The notes under the pieces were generated by a model, which did no database searches, was not told the DNA's origin, and was given only the letters and a program-made list of their open reading frames with translations. Positions 34,370 through 46,077 of a DNA stretch of 64,000 bases are shown here, one piece after another; positions within the stretch are counted from its first letter, which is position 1; each line of letters begins with the position of its first letter. The stretch comes from Simmondsia chinensis (Eukaryota; Streptophyta; Magnoliopsida; Caryophyllales; Simmondsiaceae). The translations under genes and the position numbers were made by a program. The DNA lies in NCBI GenBank assembly GCA_018398585.1, contig JAGTTD010000018.1, positions 4,967,501 through 5,031,500 on the forward strand, given 5' to 3'.

Positions 34370-34560
34370 GGTCAGTGGTGGTGGTGGTGGTGGTGGTGAT
34401 GAGGGGCTGGTGTGGTGCGGTGGTGGTGATGGGGCAAGGTGGGGTGCAGCGGTCTGGGTTAAGGTGTGGTGTGGGTAGCGGTGGTGGTGGTGGTGGTGTC
34501 GGTGTGTGGTAGAGCGGTGGGGTGGGGGTGAGGGGGGAATGGGGTGTGGTGTAGCGGTGA
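34370..34560. repeat. GGT/CCA-rich simple repeat
   Basis: Runs of GGTGGTGGT interrupted by GATGGGG and GTGTGG units. On the minus strand this is CCACCA-rich and lies just upstream of the RTE-1 ATG, so it may be part of the RTE leader. Apparent H/T/P-rich ORFs here reflect the repeat. Confidence 0.7.
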
Positions 34561-34607
34561 TCATATAAAGTGTTAAATGTCACAATAATTAAAGCGCTCA
34601 ATTTGAC

Positions 34608-34628
34608 TTTTTTTTTTTTTTTTTTTTT
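34608..34628. repeat. T21 homopolymer
   Basis: An uninterrupted run of 21 T between RTE-1 and Copia-2. It could be an old poly(A) tail of a minus-strand insertion or simple slippage. Confidence 0.8.
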
Positions 34629-34639
34629 GTGTCAAGGAC

Positions 34640-35084
34640 AAAACTATATGAAAGCTTGTTTCTACGAGTGCCCAGTAATGGTCTACTCATGGCTATGCTA
34701 TCTTTTATGGTGGTAGTCTCATTAGTTGGTCTTTTAGAACACGGTCTGTTATTGCTCGCTCTAGTACAAAAGCATAATATCATGCTGTTGCGTTGCTACT
34801 ATTTGGGTTCAACAGCTACTTAAGGAGCTCGGCGTCTCTCTCTCAAGTAGTCCTCGTTTGCTATGTGATAACTTAAGTGCCAAGTATATGAGTTATAATC
34901 TGTTTTTTTCATAAACAGTCAAAACATATTCGAATTGGCTATTACTTTGTATGAGAAAAAGTTGAACGAGGGAATTTGGTATCTTATACATTGCCTTTGA
35001 AAATCAGAGTGTTGATTTACTAACTAAAGGTCTTTCCTTATCTCTGTTTTGTGTTGTTCCACCAACGTTAAGATTGCGGGAGAT
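34640..35084 (+). pseudogene. Copia-2: 3' end of a Copia polyprotein (RNase H)
   Basis: In shifting frames the plus strand reads TRSVIARSSTKA (family RSSTEAEYRAL), a WVQQLL-type segment, CDNLSAKYMSYN and VDLLTKGLS, the closing part of Copia RNase H. All upstream domains are absent, and stops and frameshifts are frequent. It ends in a purine tract (GATTGCGGGAGA, about 35073-35084). Confidence 0.7.
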
Positions 35085-35400
35085 GTTGAGGATAAAATAT
35101 TATCTGCACAATCTTCCTCATTCTCTTCTCAACCGAACAAGTCAATGCTCAATCTGCATCCTCAAAGCCACAGCTAATCAGATATTGAGGCCACATGAGG
35201 ACATTTTGTTTTAGATTTAAGTGTTTGTCTCTCTCTTGTTGACTTCATCTAGATAGAATATATATTTTATATATTTCTCTTGACAGTATATTATCTTTTG
35301 TAAAGTCTACAAATATAATACAAAGGTCTTATATTATCAAGTGACCAATTATTTATTTTATTTTCTCTCTTCTTCTTTATTGAGCTGCATTTAAAGGGGT
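35085..35400 (+). repeat. Probable 3' LTR of Copia-2
   Basis: TGTTGAGGATAAAATATTATC begins directly after the polypurine tract, where the 3' LTR must start. The right end is not defined; T/C-rich sequence runs to about 35400. No second LTR is present. Confidence 0.5.
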
Positions 35401-36649
35401 CGTATCTTCTAAATTATCAAAAAAGATAGTACTATAAAAATGTTCTCGGGAAGAACTGCAAAATGGATGTGAATTTTGTTTTTGACAGTTAAAGTAATGC
35501 TCTGTATCATTGTGAAGTGAAAAATGGGCAAACAAACAGAGTTTCCATCCCACCCACAATGAACAAAACCATGGAAAAGGAAGAGGTGTATAAGATATAG
35601 TAAGGGATGTCGAACTAACAGGAGGAGAATTTGAAATGATCTTCTGGTGGTTGATAACTCGAAGACGCCTTTGGTCAAAACGATAACTCAGAGAATTCCA
35701 GCACAAAAACACCAGTAATAACAACATAAACATAGGGTAAGGGAGCCAACTTGATGCTTAATCAACCTGGAACCCAACATCAAAGTTGAGACCTGACCCC
35801 GAAGCAGACAATCAAGGCAAACCTGCACTCGCACACTTGAAGAAAACTCAAAAAAATCAACGGGTTTTATCCCAATCTAAGTTCTATAAAACCTCCCCTC
35901 CTACGAACGAAAGCCCACGGCATTACTTGAAGACTAGAAGGTCGAAAATATGCTCCCACTGAACAGCAAGTAGCCCACCCGCTAGCATCGGTAGCGCACA
36001 TTAAGAAGCTCACACCCTAACATGACAGGAAGCCAAAACATGAGAAGACACACAAAAACATGAACAAGAAGTGTTAAGATTAGAGATTGATAGTCTCCCA
36101 AAACACCTATATATGACTGGTATTATTAAGGGCTATATAATAATGGTGACTCCTGGAGTCCCGGAGTTATAGTTTTAGAGGCCTATAAATTGGTCGCCCT
36201 TGTGCATTGGATTGGTAGGGGAAAAGATGTAGGGCAAATAGTGGGAGATAAAATTATATTGCTTCCCTTTTATAGATGCAGGCTTCGACTGAACCACGTA
36301 AATTCTAGTGTCAAATTTGCAGCCCCGACTCCTTCCTTTTTCCAATAATTAGTGACAAAGTCACAGCCCGACTCCTTTCTGTTGTGTTTGCTATTTTTAT
36401 TTGTAGTTAGGTAATTTGTGGGTGGTCCTAACAACCAGTATTATAATGGTTGGGAATTGCCCGCATTCCTAACAAGAAATCCACCAGAGAAAACCCAGTA
36501 TTCCATTTTGCAAGAAGCTAGTTTCGGGTTTGTTTTGCATAGTTTTGGTGCCGATTTTCCAGTGGTCGGTTCAAAATAGGTTTTCGGGTGGGTTTTTGTG
36601 GGTTGGTTTTGGCTATCGCAAAGAGGTGTGGATCGTTTGAGTAGAAAAT
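35401..36649. other. Intergenic DNA without a recognisable gene
   Basis: A minus-strand frame (35377-35733) and another (36441-36698) are open but show no recognisable motif, no start context and no homologous look. A TATATAA-like stretch near 36114-36140 followed by GGCCTATAAATTGG suggests an old LTR promoter. Nothing else can be supported. Confidence 0.35.
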
Positions 36650-36655
36650 TATTTT

Positions 36656-37490
36656 GGGCAAGATATAGAAACACCCCGAACTTTCTTACTAAACTCAAGA
36701 GACCTCTAGACTTTTAATTTGACACAATACTCCTCTAAATTTTATAATTCAATAAAACACGCCCCCTGTACTATCAAATCTATAAAATGCCTTGTGTTTA
36801 ATAACAAAATTTAGGGATTGTTATTTTCATATTAGGTAAGAAAATATGGAATATGTTTAATTTAAACGGTAAATTTGACATAGAGAGATTATTTGTGTTT
36901 AATACTATAATTTAAGAGATTTTTTTTAAATTCAATGTGCATGCTGTGAGTGTCTAAATATCAAACTTTTAAAATTAATAACAAAATTTAGCACTTAAAT
37001 TAATTAATTACAATTCACTTATTATTGTCTAACTTAAAAAATAATTGTCGCTGAAATGTTGATATTAGATATGACTCACATCCATACATATCAAATTAAG
37101 TGCTTGAATTAAAAATAACCCATTTTCTCCCATCTAATATAAAAAATAACTACCCACAAACTTTATTATTAAACTCAAATCAAGTATACACATTGAATTT
37201 ATAAAGCTATTAATGTGTTCGAAGTTCGGGGGTAAGTTGTGCGTAATGACAAAGTTTTTGAAGCCATATTACAAATTGAAAGTGCAAAATGTGTAATTTG
37301 TTTAATTATCAAGTTCAAATGGTATGTTTTGTATAATAACAAAATTCCGAGAGCCATTTTATTAATTAAAAATGTAGGGGTGTGTTTTATTTAGTTGTGA
37401 AATTCAAAAAGGTGCATTGTGTGTATTGAAAGTGCAGGGGTCTCTTGTATTTTTAAGAAGTTTATGGGAGTGTTCTATTTTTGGCCCAAC
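36656..37490. mobile_element. Foldback/MITE element with about 180-bp inverted arms
   Basis: Left arm GGGCAAGATATAGAAACACCCC... and right arm (reverse complement) GTTGGGCCAAAAATAGAACAC... align over roughly 180 bp, sharing CAAGAGACC, CTTT-AAT, ACACAAT and AATAAAACAC. TATTTT occurs on both sides (36650-36655 and 37491-37496) as a possible target duplication. No ORF. Confidence 0.65.
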
Positions 37491-37497
37491 TATTTTT

Positions 37498-37730
37498 AAA
37501 GGTCTATTTAGTATCATTTGTTTTTGTAATTTTAGCTTTTTGAGAACCAAAAAATTAGAATTTTAAAAAATAGTTCATCATTTAGGCATTCTATTTTCAA
37601 TTTTCACTCAAATTAAGATAAAACGCTAATAAAAAATTAAAAATTAGAAAGAATCATTTACAAAATATGAGTTTTTAGTTTATGAAAGACCAAAAAATTC
37701 AAACAGGAAACATATATCGAACAACCCCTA
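37498..37730. mobile_element. Small MITE-like element
   Basis: AAAGGTCTATTTAGTATCATTTG at the left is mirrored at the right by CATATATCGAACAACCCCTA (reverse complement TAGGGGTTGTTCGATATATG), and TTTTAGCTTTTT/AAAAATTAG-type sequence continues inward. The family is common in plants (GGGTCTGTTTGGTATC-type ends). The target duplication is not clear. Confidence 0.45.
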
Positions 37731-38013
37731 AGTTGTTGGAATGTATAGTTTGTTCCTTGATATAATACTAAGCCTTATTGACTAAAAAGTCACATGCCCA
37801 ACTAAAGATTCCAATGAAGCAAGCCTTATTGAGTTAAATTAAAAAAAAGCACTTCACAGTGTTCGACCATAATACAAAATAGGTTTTAGATAAAATTAAA
37901 AGAGGTAAGTAGAAAAATAATGCCCATCCTTTAAACCAAAAACATAATTTAAAATTTTTAAGATGAAATTATCCTTATTCATAACTTAAGAAAATTAATT
38001 ATTAAAAAATAAA

Positions 38014-38129
38014 ACAACAACAACAAATTACCCAGTGCCTTAAAAGGCTCTCGCCAAGATAGGTCTGTGAAGGGTGAAATGTACGCAGCCTTACCTCTAT
38101 AAGGTGATACCTTGAAATGAGGCTGAATC
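38014..38129 (-). mobile_element. RTE-3: truncated RTE LINE 3' end, interrupted by Gypsy-2
   Basis: The minus strand shows the RTE 3' end (CAACAACAACAAATT tail, CCCAGTGCCTT, GTACGCAGCCTTACC). Its remaining 28 bp (TTTCTAAGGGCTCCTAACCC region, 43083-43110) lie beyond Gypsy-2. An identical 23-bp target duplication flanks the whole composite at 37991-38013 and 43111-43133, which shows that RTE-3 was in place before Gypsy-2 entered it. Confidence 0.85.
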
Positions 38130-38501
38130 TGATACAGACATTCCCGAGCCCAACCCCGAACCACTTGTTCTGATCCCGAGTTAGTATTGACTCACCACAT
38201 GCTGAGGTGACAAGTCTAGTGTTTCCCTTTAATCATATATATAGCAGAGTTAGAATGTAATTAGGGTTATGAGTGATGTGAGTAATGTCTCTCTCCCTAA
38301 CCCTTCTATCTTCTTCCTCCGCCTTTTCTTAGCTTATACTTAGGCAATTACTTGTAAATCCTCCAATTATACTAGACTATATACATACATACATACAATA
38401 TACTCAACAGGGCAGCCATTCTTGCCCCGTAGCCCGTTAATTTCGTTGTTAATTGTGAATGTGTTTATTGTTCTTGAGTATTTGAGGTTGTGGAGCTATC
38501 A
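38130..38501 (+). repeat. 5' LTR of Gypsy-2
   Basis: TGATACAGACATTCCC...GAGCTATCA, followed by a perfect tRNA-Met primer site TGGTATCAGAGCC at 38504-38516. It contains a TATATATAG sequence about 100 bp in as a candidate TATA box. Confidence 0.9.
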
Positions 38502-38656
38502 TTTGGTATCAGAGCCGGACAATCCTCAGCTAGTGAAGCTTGAATTGATCGGTAATGGCGGAGGGAACCAGGTCACAAGTGACAATGCGAGAGCCAGATT
38601 AATCAAATGAACACCAGTTTACTTCGTTAGAGCACTCGATCAATGACCGTCAAGAA

Positions 38657-40097
38657 GTGGTAAATGGCATCTCGATCCAAATAGGTGGCCTCGCGCATCT
38701 CTTTCATGACCGACAACCACCAGCAGCCGCCAATTGCCAGCCACCCGTAGAACCAGATGGTAACCTGGTGCCGGCAGTGAGAGGTAATTACCAACCACCC
38801 CCTCGAATGTCTAAAATTGATTTTTCCAAGTTTAGTGGGGGTAAGGGTGGGAATGCTTGGCGCCATCATTGTGAAAGGTACTTTCACATTGATGGCACAC
38901 CGAATGATATGAAAGTTATGATTGCTAGTGTCGCTCTGGAGGGTGATATTGAAGAATGGCATGACTCATTTGAGGAGACATGGCCGATTGGGGTGACCGT
39001 CCCTTGGGAGGTCTACGCTCTGCGAATCCGAGCTTGGTTTGTGGAAACCCTGGAAAACCCCTTTATCGAACTTATGAAATTGAGGCAAGAAGGGTCTGTT
39101 GAAGATTTTTTGCGTCAGTTTGAGAAATTGAGCAATCGAAGTGGTTTGAGTGAAGATCAAAAGATTAGTATCTTGTTAGGGGAATTGTGCGATGAGATTG
39201 CAGGTCATGTTCGTATGTTTTGCCCTCAAACTATACATGATGCTGTGACTTTAGCAAAGCAACAAGAACGGAACTGTGCTTTCATTGAGAGGGTAACGAG
39301 TAAAAGTCCCCTAAAAACGGCACCTCTACTACCGTCACGGACTCCCCTCCGGGCCTTACCTGTTGTGCCCCCACCCCGCCCACCCTTGTGGCTGCTACCC
39401 ACCCCTCCTGTCCCCCTATGGGCTCCCTTGCTATCCGATCAGCCTCTCACCCACTAAATTAGATGATCTTCGTGCTTGCAATTTATGCTTCCGTTTCCGT
39501 GAGCGTCTCACCCCGGGACATCGGTGTGCTATGCGCAACCGCGCCCGGGTCATTTGGTTAGAGGTGGATGACGCTGAGGAGGATGACTTGATCGGTCCCC
39601 CACATTTTGTTCCAGATCCTAATCCCGCTCCGGACCCTCTCATTTCAATCCATGCTCTGGAAGGTCTTTCTCAATGCCAGACTATGCAAGTGACGGGTCA
39701 GTGCGGACGTCGTACTCTCAGTATTTTGATCGACAGTGGGAGTACCCACAATTTCTTGGATACCGCTCTTGCCACATAATTGGGGTATCACATTGATACC
39801 TCTGTGCACCTGACAGTGACTGTTGTGGACGGGAAATCTATTTTTTGTGCCGCCGTTGGTCTCAATTTTTGTTGGGTCCTTCAGGGTGCTTCCTTTAACT
39901 CTGATATGCTACTTATTCCACTTTCCAATTGTGATGTTGTTCTCGGCATTCAGTGGCTTCGAACATTGGGCAAGGTCACTTGGGATTTCTTGGCCTTACT
40001 AATGGAATTTACACTCGCTGATCAACCTTATGTTCCGTGGGGCATCCGCAATTTAGCTCTCCGGACCGTGTCTGACAGTGCCTTATCCTCCCTGTAG
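38657..40097 (+). pseudogene. Gypsy-2 gag and protease
   Basis: The gag domain (MSKIDFSKFSGGKGGNAW ... LMKLRQEGSVEDFLRQFEKL) is open from 38657 to 39457. A frameshift leads to the CCHC knuckle (CNLCFRFRERLTPGHRC, about 39475) and the protease (LSILIDSGSTHNFLD, about 39720). TAA at 39777-39779 stands where Q is expected, and the protease C-terminus (VVLGIQWLRTLG) follows in the same frame until 40097. Confidence 0.85.
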
Positions 40098-40254
40098 CCC
40101 GATGCTGCTTCATTCTTTGTTGTTTCCGCTTTTGTGGCACCGTTTACTAAAGCCCAGTTCTCGGTTACTGCTAATACCGAGCTTGCTACAGTACCCGATG
40201 ACCTGTAGTAGATTTAGGTGATTTTTCTAATGTGTTCTGTAGCAGCCGGGTCTC

Positions 40255-42708
40255 CCGGCCTCCCGCCCTACTTTCGATAACCGTATTCCCCTCAAGGAAG
40301 GTAGTAATCCCATTAATTTATGTCCTTATCGTTACCTGATCTTTCAAAAGGACATTATTAATTCATTGATTAAAGAGATGACACAAGCCGGAGTTATACG
40401 CAATAGTAATTCCCCCTTTGCCTCACTGGTTGTCCTTGTGAAGAAAAAGGACGGTACGTGGCGTTTATGCATTGTTTACCGTGCTCTTAATTGTATGACG
40501 GTCAAAGAAAAGTTTCCAATTCCGATTATCGAAGAACTACTTGATAAGTTGGGTGGCACACCATACTTTTCGAAGTTGGATTTGAAAGCTGGGTACTGGC
40601 AGATTCGTGTGGCTCCCGAGGACATTCATAAGACGGCTCTTAAAACCCATTCCGGTCACTAGGAATTTATAGTAATGCCCTTTGGGTTGTATAACGCTCC
40701 GTCTACATTCCAGAGCCTCACTAAATGATCTTTTCGGCCCTTCTTACGCTACTTGGTCCGGGTATTTTTCGATGACATTCTTGTCTATAGTGCTACTTGG
40801 ACTTCTCATTGGGAGCATTTATGCTACATGCTCTCAGTTCTTCGTTCGAAACAACTCACCCCTAACCGGGGTAAATGCACCTTCGGATCCTGTTGCATCG
40901 AGTGCTTGGGCCATTATGTATCAGGTGACGGGGTTGACACGGACCCCCGCAAGCTGACAGGGTAAATGCACCTTCGGATCCTGCTTCATTCTTTGTTTTC
41001 TCGGACTCTCAGGTTATTAGCAACGTTTCATTGCCCATTATGGCTTGATCGCTCGCCCACTCACTGATCTTTTGCGGAAGGACAATTTTCATGGACTCCA
41101 ACCGCTGCCATTGCTTTCGATCACCTCAGATTCGCTCTTACTTCAGCTCTGGTTCTCGCCCTTCCCAATTTTTCTAAGAACTTTATCGTCGAGACCGACG
41201 CATCCGGCATGGGTATCGGTGTCGTTCTCATACAGGAGGGCTAACCTATAGCATTTATTAGCCGTTCTCGCACTGCAACATCAAGGTCTCTCAGTGTACG
41301 AGCTGGAACTCCTCGCCGTTGTTTTCACGATCGAGAAATGGGAACAGTATTTGAAGGGTTGTCATTTAATTATCCGAACCAACCAACAAAGCCTCAAATT
41401 CCTTCTTGAGCAACGGCTTTCCACACCTCTTCAGCATTTATGGCTCGCTTGACTTCTTGGTTATGACTATGACATCGTCTACAAGCGGGACACCGACAAC
41501 AAGGCTGCAGATGCTCTCTCTCGGTTACCCGGTACTGCGGTTCTTTACATGGCCTCGATTTCTTCTTATTTCTTGGCCTGTCTATGGCACTCTTGGCAGA
41601 ATGGCCCTGCACTTGCTCGTATTATCGCTTCGGTTTGGAGCAGCATTTTGATGGATTTTATCAAAGGCCTCCTGCTCTCTGGTGGCCACTCAACCATTCT
41701 CGTGATTGTGGACCGATTGACGAAGTACACTCATTTCCATTCTCTTTCTCATCCTTACACTGTAGCTTATGTGGCTTAACTCTTTTTAGATCACATCTAT
41801 CTCCTTCATGGTCTTTCTGATATGATCATCAATGACCGTGATCCTTGTTTACAAGTACATTTTGGTGAGAACTCTTCTCACGCTTGGGCACTCAGCTTAA
41901 CCCCTCGTCCTTGTATCACCTGCAGTCCAACAGTCAGACTGAAGTCTTGAACCACTGTTTGGAGACCTATCTACACTGTATGATCAGTGAACAGCCTCAC
42001 CAGTGACACAATTGGCTCCCCTTAGCTGAGTGGTGGTACAACACCACCTTTCAGTCCGCGGCCCAAGCCACCCCATTCGAGCTCCTCTATGGCTATCCCC
42101 CACCTATTCATCTCCCTTATTTACTAGGAGAATCCTCCGTGGAGTCTATGGATCGTACATTAACCGCACGTGAGGAGACTATTCAGTGCCTTCGTCACCA
42201 CTTGTTTCATGCACAGAACCGCATCAAGCAGTTAGCTTATCGCCATCGCATTGATCGGGTTTTTCAAATCGGAGATTACATCTGGTTGAAGCTCCAATCA
42301 TATCGGCAGTGCAGCTTCACCACCTGTCGATCTGAGAAGTTGTCTCCACGCTTCTACGCCCCGTTCTGGATTGTCGATTGTGAGGGCTCCGTTGCCTATC
42401 GGCTGGACCTTCCCTCGCATACTTCTATCCATGACACCATCCACGTTTTACTCTTGAAATGATGCTCATCCATTCCGGCAACAAGCACTCCGCTTCCTCA
42501 TATTTGGCCTCCGGTAGCCACACCACCATAGCCCCTTGCTATCCTAGATCGTCGTGTTGTGAAACTTCGTCGTGTTGCAGCCACCCAGGTTCTCGTTCAG
42601 TGGTCCAGTCACACTGCCAACGATGCTACTTGGGAATATCTTCATGATTTTCAGCTTCAATTTCCTACATTCGACCCTCGAGGACAAGGGTTGACTCATG
42701 GGGAGTGT
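40255..42708 (+). pseudogene. Gypsy-2 pol remnant
   Basis: RT ([50 protein letters not shown] at about 40767) with a TAG near 40660 and later frameshifts; RNase H (FIVETDASGMGIG, ELLAVVFTIEKWEQYL); integrase core (ILMDFIKGL, NDRDPCLQ, TEVLNHCLETYL) and the end region (TPFELLYGYPPPIHLPYL, GSVAYRLDLP, ATWEYLHDFQLQFPTFDP). From ADALSRLPG to DFIKGL there are only about 130 nt, against about 450 in Gypsy-1, so the zinc-binding N-terminus of integrase has been deleted. Confidence 0.85.
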
Positions 42709-43082
42709 TGATATAGACATTCCCGAGCCCGACTCCGAACCACTCGTTTCGATCCCGAATTAGTATTGACTCGCCATATGCTGAGGTGGCAAGTCTAGTG
42801 TTTCCCTTTAATCATATAAATAAGAGAGTTAGAATGTAATTAGGGTTATGAGTGATGTGAGTAATCTTTCTCTCTCCCTAACCCTTCTATCTTCTTGCTC
42901 CCCCTTTCCTTTGCTTATACTTAGGCAATTACTTGTAAATCCTCCAATTATAGGAGATTATATACATACATATACACAATATACTCAACGCAGCAACTGT
43001 TCCTGCCCCGTAGCTCGTTAATTTCGTTGTTAATGGTGAATGTGTTGATTGTTCTTGAGTATTTGAGGTTGTGGAGCTACCA
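42709..43082 (+). repeat. 3' LTR of Gypsy-2
   Basis: TGATATAGACATTCCC...GAGCTACCA, aligned throughout with 38130-38501. Preceded by the purine tract ATGGGGAGTGT (42699-42707...). Confidence 0.9.
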
Positions 43083-43227
43083 ATTTCTAAGGGCTCCTAA
43101 CCCTAAAAGCAAAATTAATTATTAAAAAATAAATTGTCAACTATGGGTGACAAGTCAAGTCCAAGTCTTCATGGAAAAATTAGCAACTAGACAAAGAAGT
43201 TTTTTTGAACATGGCAAGGACCATTGA

Positions 43228-43494
43228 TGATACGAACTAAAAACGAAATAGATTGAAATTAACTAAAAGTAGTAAAGGAAAGCATAAAAGGAAGAAACAT
43301 CATTTAATTCATTAATGTTTATTCTAATACAATCATATGTCCTTATATAATAGGAAAAAAATGGAGGGAGTTTTAAGTATTGGTGGGAAAGTTTGAATAT
43401 TGAAGAGAAATAAGAAATTTAAATAATGGCGGGAAAGTTTGAATATTTGAGGGAAATTCAAATTTTAGAATTGGAGGGAATTAGGAATGTACCA
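43228..43494 (-). repeat. 3' LTR of LTR-A (minus strand)
   Basis: Matches 47439-47660 with many differences and a longer middle part (extra AAATAATGGCGGGAAAGTTTGAATA-like segment). Clearly an old element. Confidence 0.7.
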
Positions 43495-44302
43495 ATACTT
43501 TCCCTTTCAAAAGACCCTTATTCTCAAGGGTCTAAGAGTAAGTGTTAACCCATATTTATCGCCTAATTTCCAAGTAATGTCGAACGCAAATGATGCAACT
43601 AATTTGGTGCAACTAAGGTTCTCTGCAGAGCTAGCTTTAATGTCTTTCCTACCGAATTACTCAAGATTAGCCTATTGACATATATACCTCTACCCTCCTC
43701 TTTGAAAGACCACTGCCCAGAATGATCGGTTTAAGTGGATCGCTTCTCCAAAGGACCCACAAAGTTTTTCCAATTTGTTGATGTGCTCCTCCAAGACCAA
43801 ACGATAAGTACTATTAGGTAGTAAACTAAGGCCCAATATATTTATTTTCTCCGAACTTCAAGATAGAAAAATAGGCCACGTAAACTAGAATAAGCCCATA
43901 AGCACGTAAATATTCTAAATGTTGAGGGACATATGCACAAATTTCCTGGTATTTGACACTAGCCCCTTTCCTCCTTAATCCAATGGCAAAAAATAACCCT
44001 AACCACTTTCATTCTATGCGACTTCATTACAGTGGTGCGGCAACATCGGAGGCGATGGGGCAACTAAGATCCTCGAAAATGACACTAATGCAGCGCGTAG
44101 ATGGAAATTAACGAAAACGGGAAGGTTCAACAGCCTTCCCTTAAATTTAATTACGAAAATAATAAAACAAAGGGGAAAAGGGTTACTCAAATTCTCACAA
44201 TCCAAGAATAGGAGAAAACAATCTAAAAAATAATGAGAAAATATCTGAAAAATATGAATCCTAAGACCTGATTAACCCTATCTTTAAATAGAGGAGCTTT
44301 CC

Positions 44303-44556
44303 TGATGCACCAATTACTTGTACAAAAGATGATTTGATAGAAAATTAGGGTTAGAGAAGAGAATTGGAGAGAGAAAGAGAGAGAGAGTAGGATTAGAAGG
44401 GAGAAAAGGGAGAATCAAGAAAGAAAGGAGGAAGAAGAGAGGGAAGAGAGAAAGTATTTTTATTGAATGCCCAAGTTTCTAGTATTTACAATCTTTTATA
44501 CTAACTAAACCCACAATCTTTTAATTCCCTTTTACTTTGCAATATTAAATGTATCA
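44303..44556 (-). repeat. 3' LTR of LTR-B (minus strand)
   Basis: TGATGCACC...AATGTATCA on the plus strand, aligned with 46382-46653. It contains a long GA-rich stretch (44345-44455). Confidence 0.85.
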
Positions 44557-44563
44557 TTAACCA

Positions 44564-44589
44564 CCCCCCCCCCCCCCCCCCCCCCCCCC
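44564..44589. repeat. C26/G26 homopolymer at the LTR-B polypurine tract
   Basis: Twenty-six consecutive C on the plus strand (G on the minus strand), eight bases from the 3' LTR, at the position where related elements have about six to ten purines. Confidence 0.9.
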
Positions 44590-46077
44590 AATCAGAGCTT
44601 CCTTATCCACAAGGAAGAAAGTTAGGAAAACGAAGTTGGAGCTCATAGTATTCCTCCCATATGGCGTCCTCGATGGGGTGATCTCTCCAATTGATCTGAA
44701 TCTGCGGGGCTGCAGCATTGCAACGCTAGACGACCATCCAAGAAGGCCCAAGGATGCCAATTATTGCCCGAAATGTGAGGAAGCTCACCCAGATGTCCAC
44801 TCGTGATCGAACCCACGTGCCGACGTAGCGGCATGACAAATGGAAGAAAGACCATGCAACACCTATGTTTTGCCTTGCCCATTGAACGACATTTGCAACC
44901 GATCGAAGTCCCAGATAATAAGGCTCAAGGTAGTCAACCATTAAATACTGAGAACCATTTCATAGCCTCCCAAATCAATCACAAAAACATTAGTAACAAA
45001 CTCATGACCTTGGGCACTCCAACAGAAATCACGACATAGCTCTTCGCATTGAATCCGATTTTCATCAGCCACCATAACCGACATCGATGAAATAGGTGAA
45101 GACACACATCCCAACCACTGAGCCTTTGCACAATCCAAAAAATTATAGGTGCTACCACTATCCACAAGAATGTGAAGCGGTGTATGATTATGAAAACCCA
45201 TAATGCGCATCATACTGAAAGAAGAAATGCCCGCCAAAGCGTTATACGAAAATTACGGTCCATCCTCAACCACAGCATCGCCCGGGTCGAAAAGTAAATC
45301 AACCAAATCATCATCGACAAAGTCCTCAGCAGTACCAGAAAGAATTTTTAGTTGAGAATTTGTAACTTTACAAAACTTCATGTGACCCGGAGCAAAAGGT
45401 TAGTTACAAAAGAAACAAAGGCCCTTTTCTCGATGATCCTCAAACTCGGTTTCTGAAATAATATGCTCGTAGCGTTTAATACTATGGGACCCCATTCCAG
45501 AATCGGAAGAAGAACGCACCACTAAACTCGAAGATGGTACCAAAAAAGCAACTGGTGTACGAAAAGACGTGGGACGAGAAAGACCAGAAATAGAGGAACG
45601 GGGGTTCACTAACAAGTGAGTCTCTTGTAATCTTGCCAATTTCATAACATGGTGCAACGTGTGAGGTTGAAGCATGAGAACAAGATACTGAGTTGAGTCT
45701 TTTAATCCGGAGATAAAACACAAAACCAAGTAATCCTCGGCAAGAGGCACCAAATGCTCAAATTGCACTTGATATTCTATCACACTGCCATGTTGACACA
45801 ATCTCATCAATTCATCCATTGGATCTTTGTAAACTTTACTAAATCTTTAAATTATTAATGTTAAATATTCAGACCACGATATTTCCTCAATTGATTGACA
45901 GCGAGTTTTAAGGAAGGCACGATGCCATTTAAGAGCGTCATCCTTGAGATGCATTGATGCTAGTTTAGCTTTTACCAAATCAGGAGTAAGATCAATTGTA
46001 AGGAATTGTTCAGCTTTCCACACCCAATTTTTGACTCCACCACCACCAAAAAAACGCGGGAAATCGATTTTTGACAA
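44590..46077 (-). pseudogene. LTR-B gag-protease joined to a chromodomain tail
   Basis: Minus strand: gag (MSKIDFPRFFGGGGVKNWVW, 46077; MDELMRLCQHGSVIEYQVQF, 45819), knuckle (GLCFFCN...PFAPGHMKFC, about 45400, with TAA in between), protease (PLHILVDSGSTYNFLDCAKA, about 45170) ending DFDRLQMSF (about 44890). The next recognisable piece (about 44720-44600) is the chromodomain end QIQINWRDHPIEDAIWEEYY followed by LRFPNF. The deleted pol would be about 2.5 kb. Several frameshifts. The gag start codon upstream of 46077 is not certain. Confidence 0.8.

Larger units (their letters stand above)
30690..34560 (-). mobile_element. RTE-1: nearly full-length RTE-type LINE, minus strand
   Basis: The 3' end at 30690 shows the RTE tail (ACAACAACAACAATAAT, i.e. 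(TTG)n on the minus strand) and the same 3' untranslated block as RTE-2. Going leftward on the minus strand there are an AP endonuclease (34075-32991) and a reverse transcriptase (32990-31070). Sequence upstream of the ATG, including a CCACCA-rich tract (34370-34560), is probably its 5' region; the 5' boundary is not certain and no target duplication was found. Only a few lesions break the frame, so the insertion is fairly young. Confidence 0.85.
38130..43082 (+). mobile_element. Gypsy-2: old chromodomain-type Ty3/Gypsy element
   Basis: Two LTRs of 372 and 374 bp, primer site, gag, protease, RT, RNase H, integrase and tail. The LTRs differ at roughly 35-40 positions (about 10%), far more than those of Gypsy-1, so the insertion is old. 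It lies inside RTE-3. A clean 5-bp target duplication is not visible (GAATC left, ATTTC right). Coding regions are fragmented. Confidence 0.9.

Noticed and set aside
34271..34601. H/T/P-rich minus-strand frames
   Set aside because: Simple CCACCA repeat, open in several frames.
35377..35733. 118-residue minus-strand frame as a membrane protein
   Set aside because: Hydrophobic start, but no recognisable domain, poor start context and an equally open overlapping frame.
44557..44760. Frame ending in poly-glycine
   Set aside because: It reads the G26 run; the real content is the decayed chromodomain tail in another frame.
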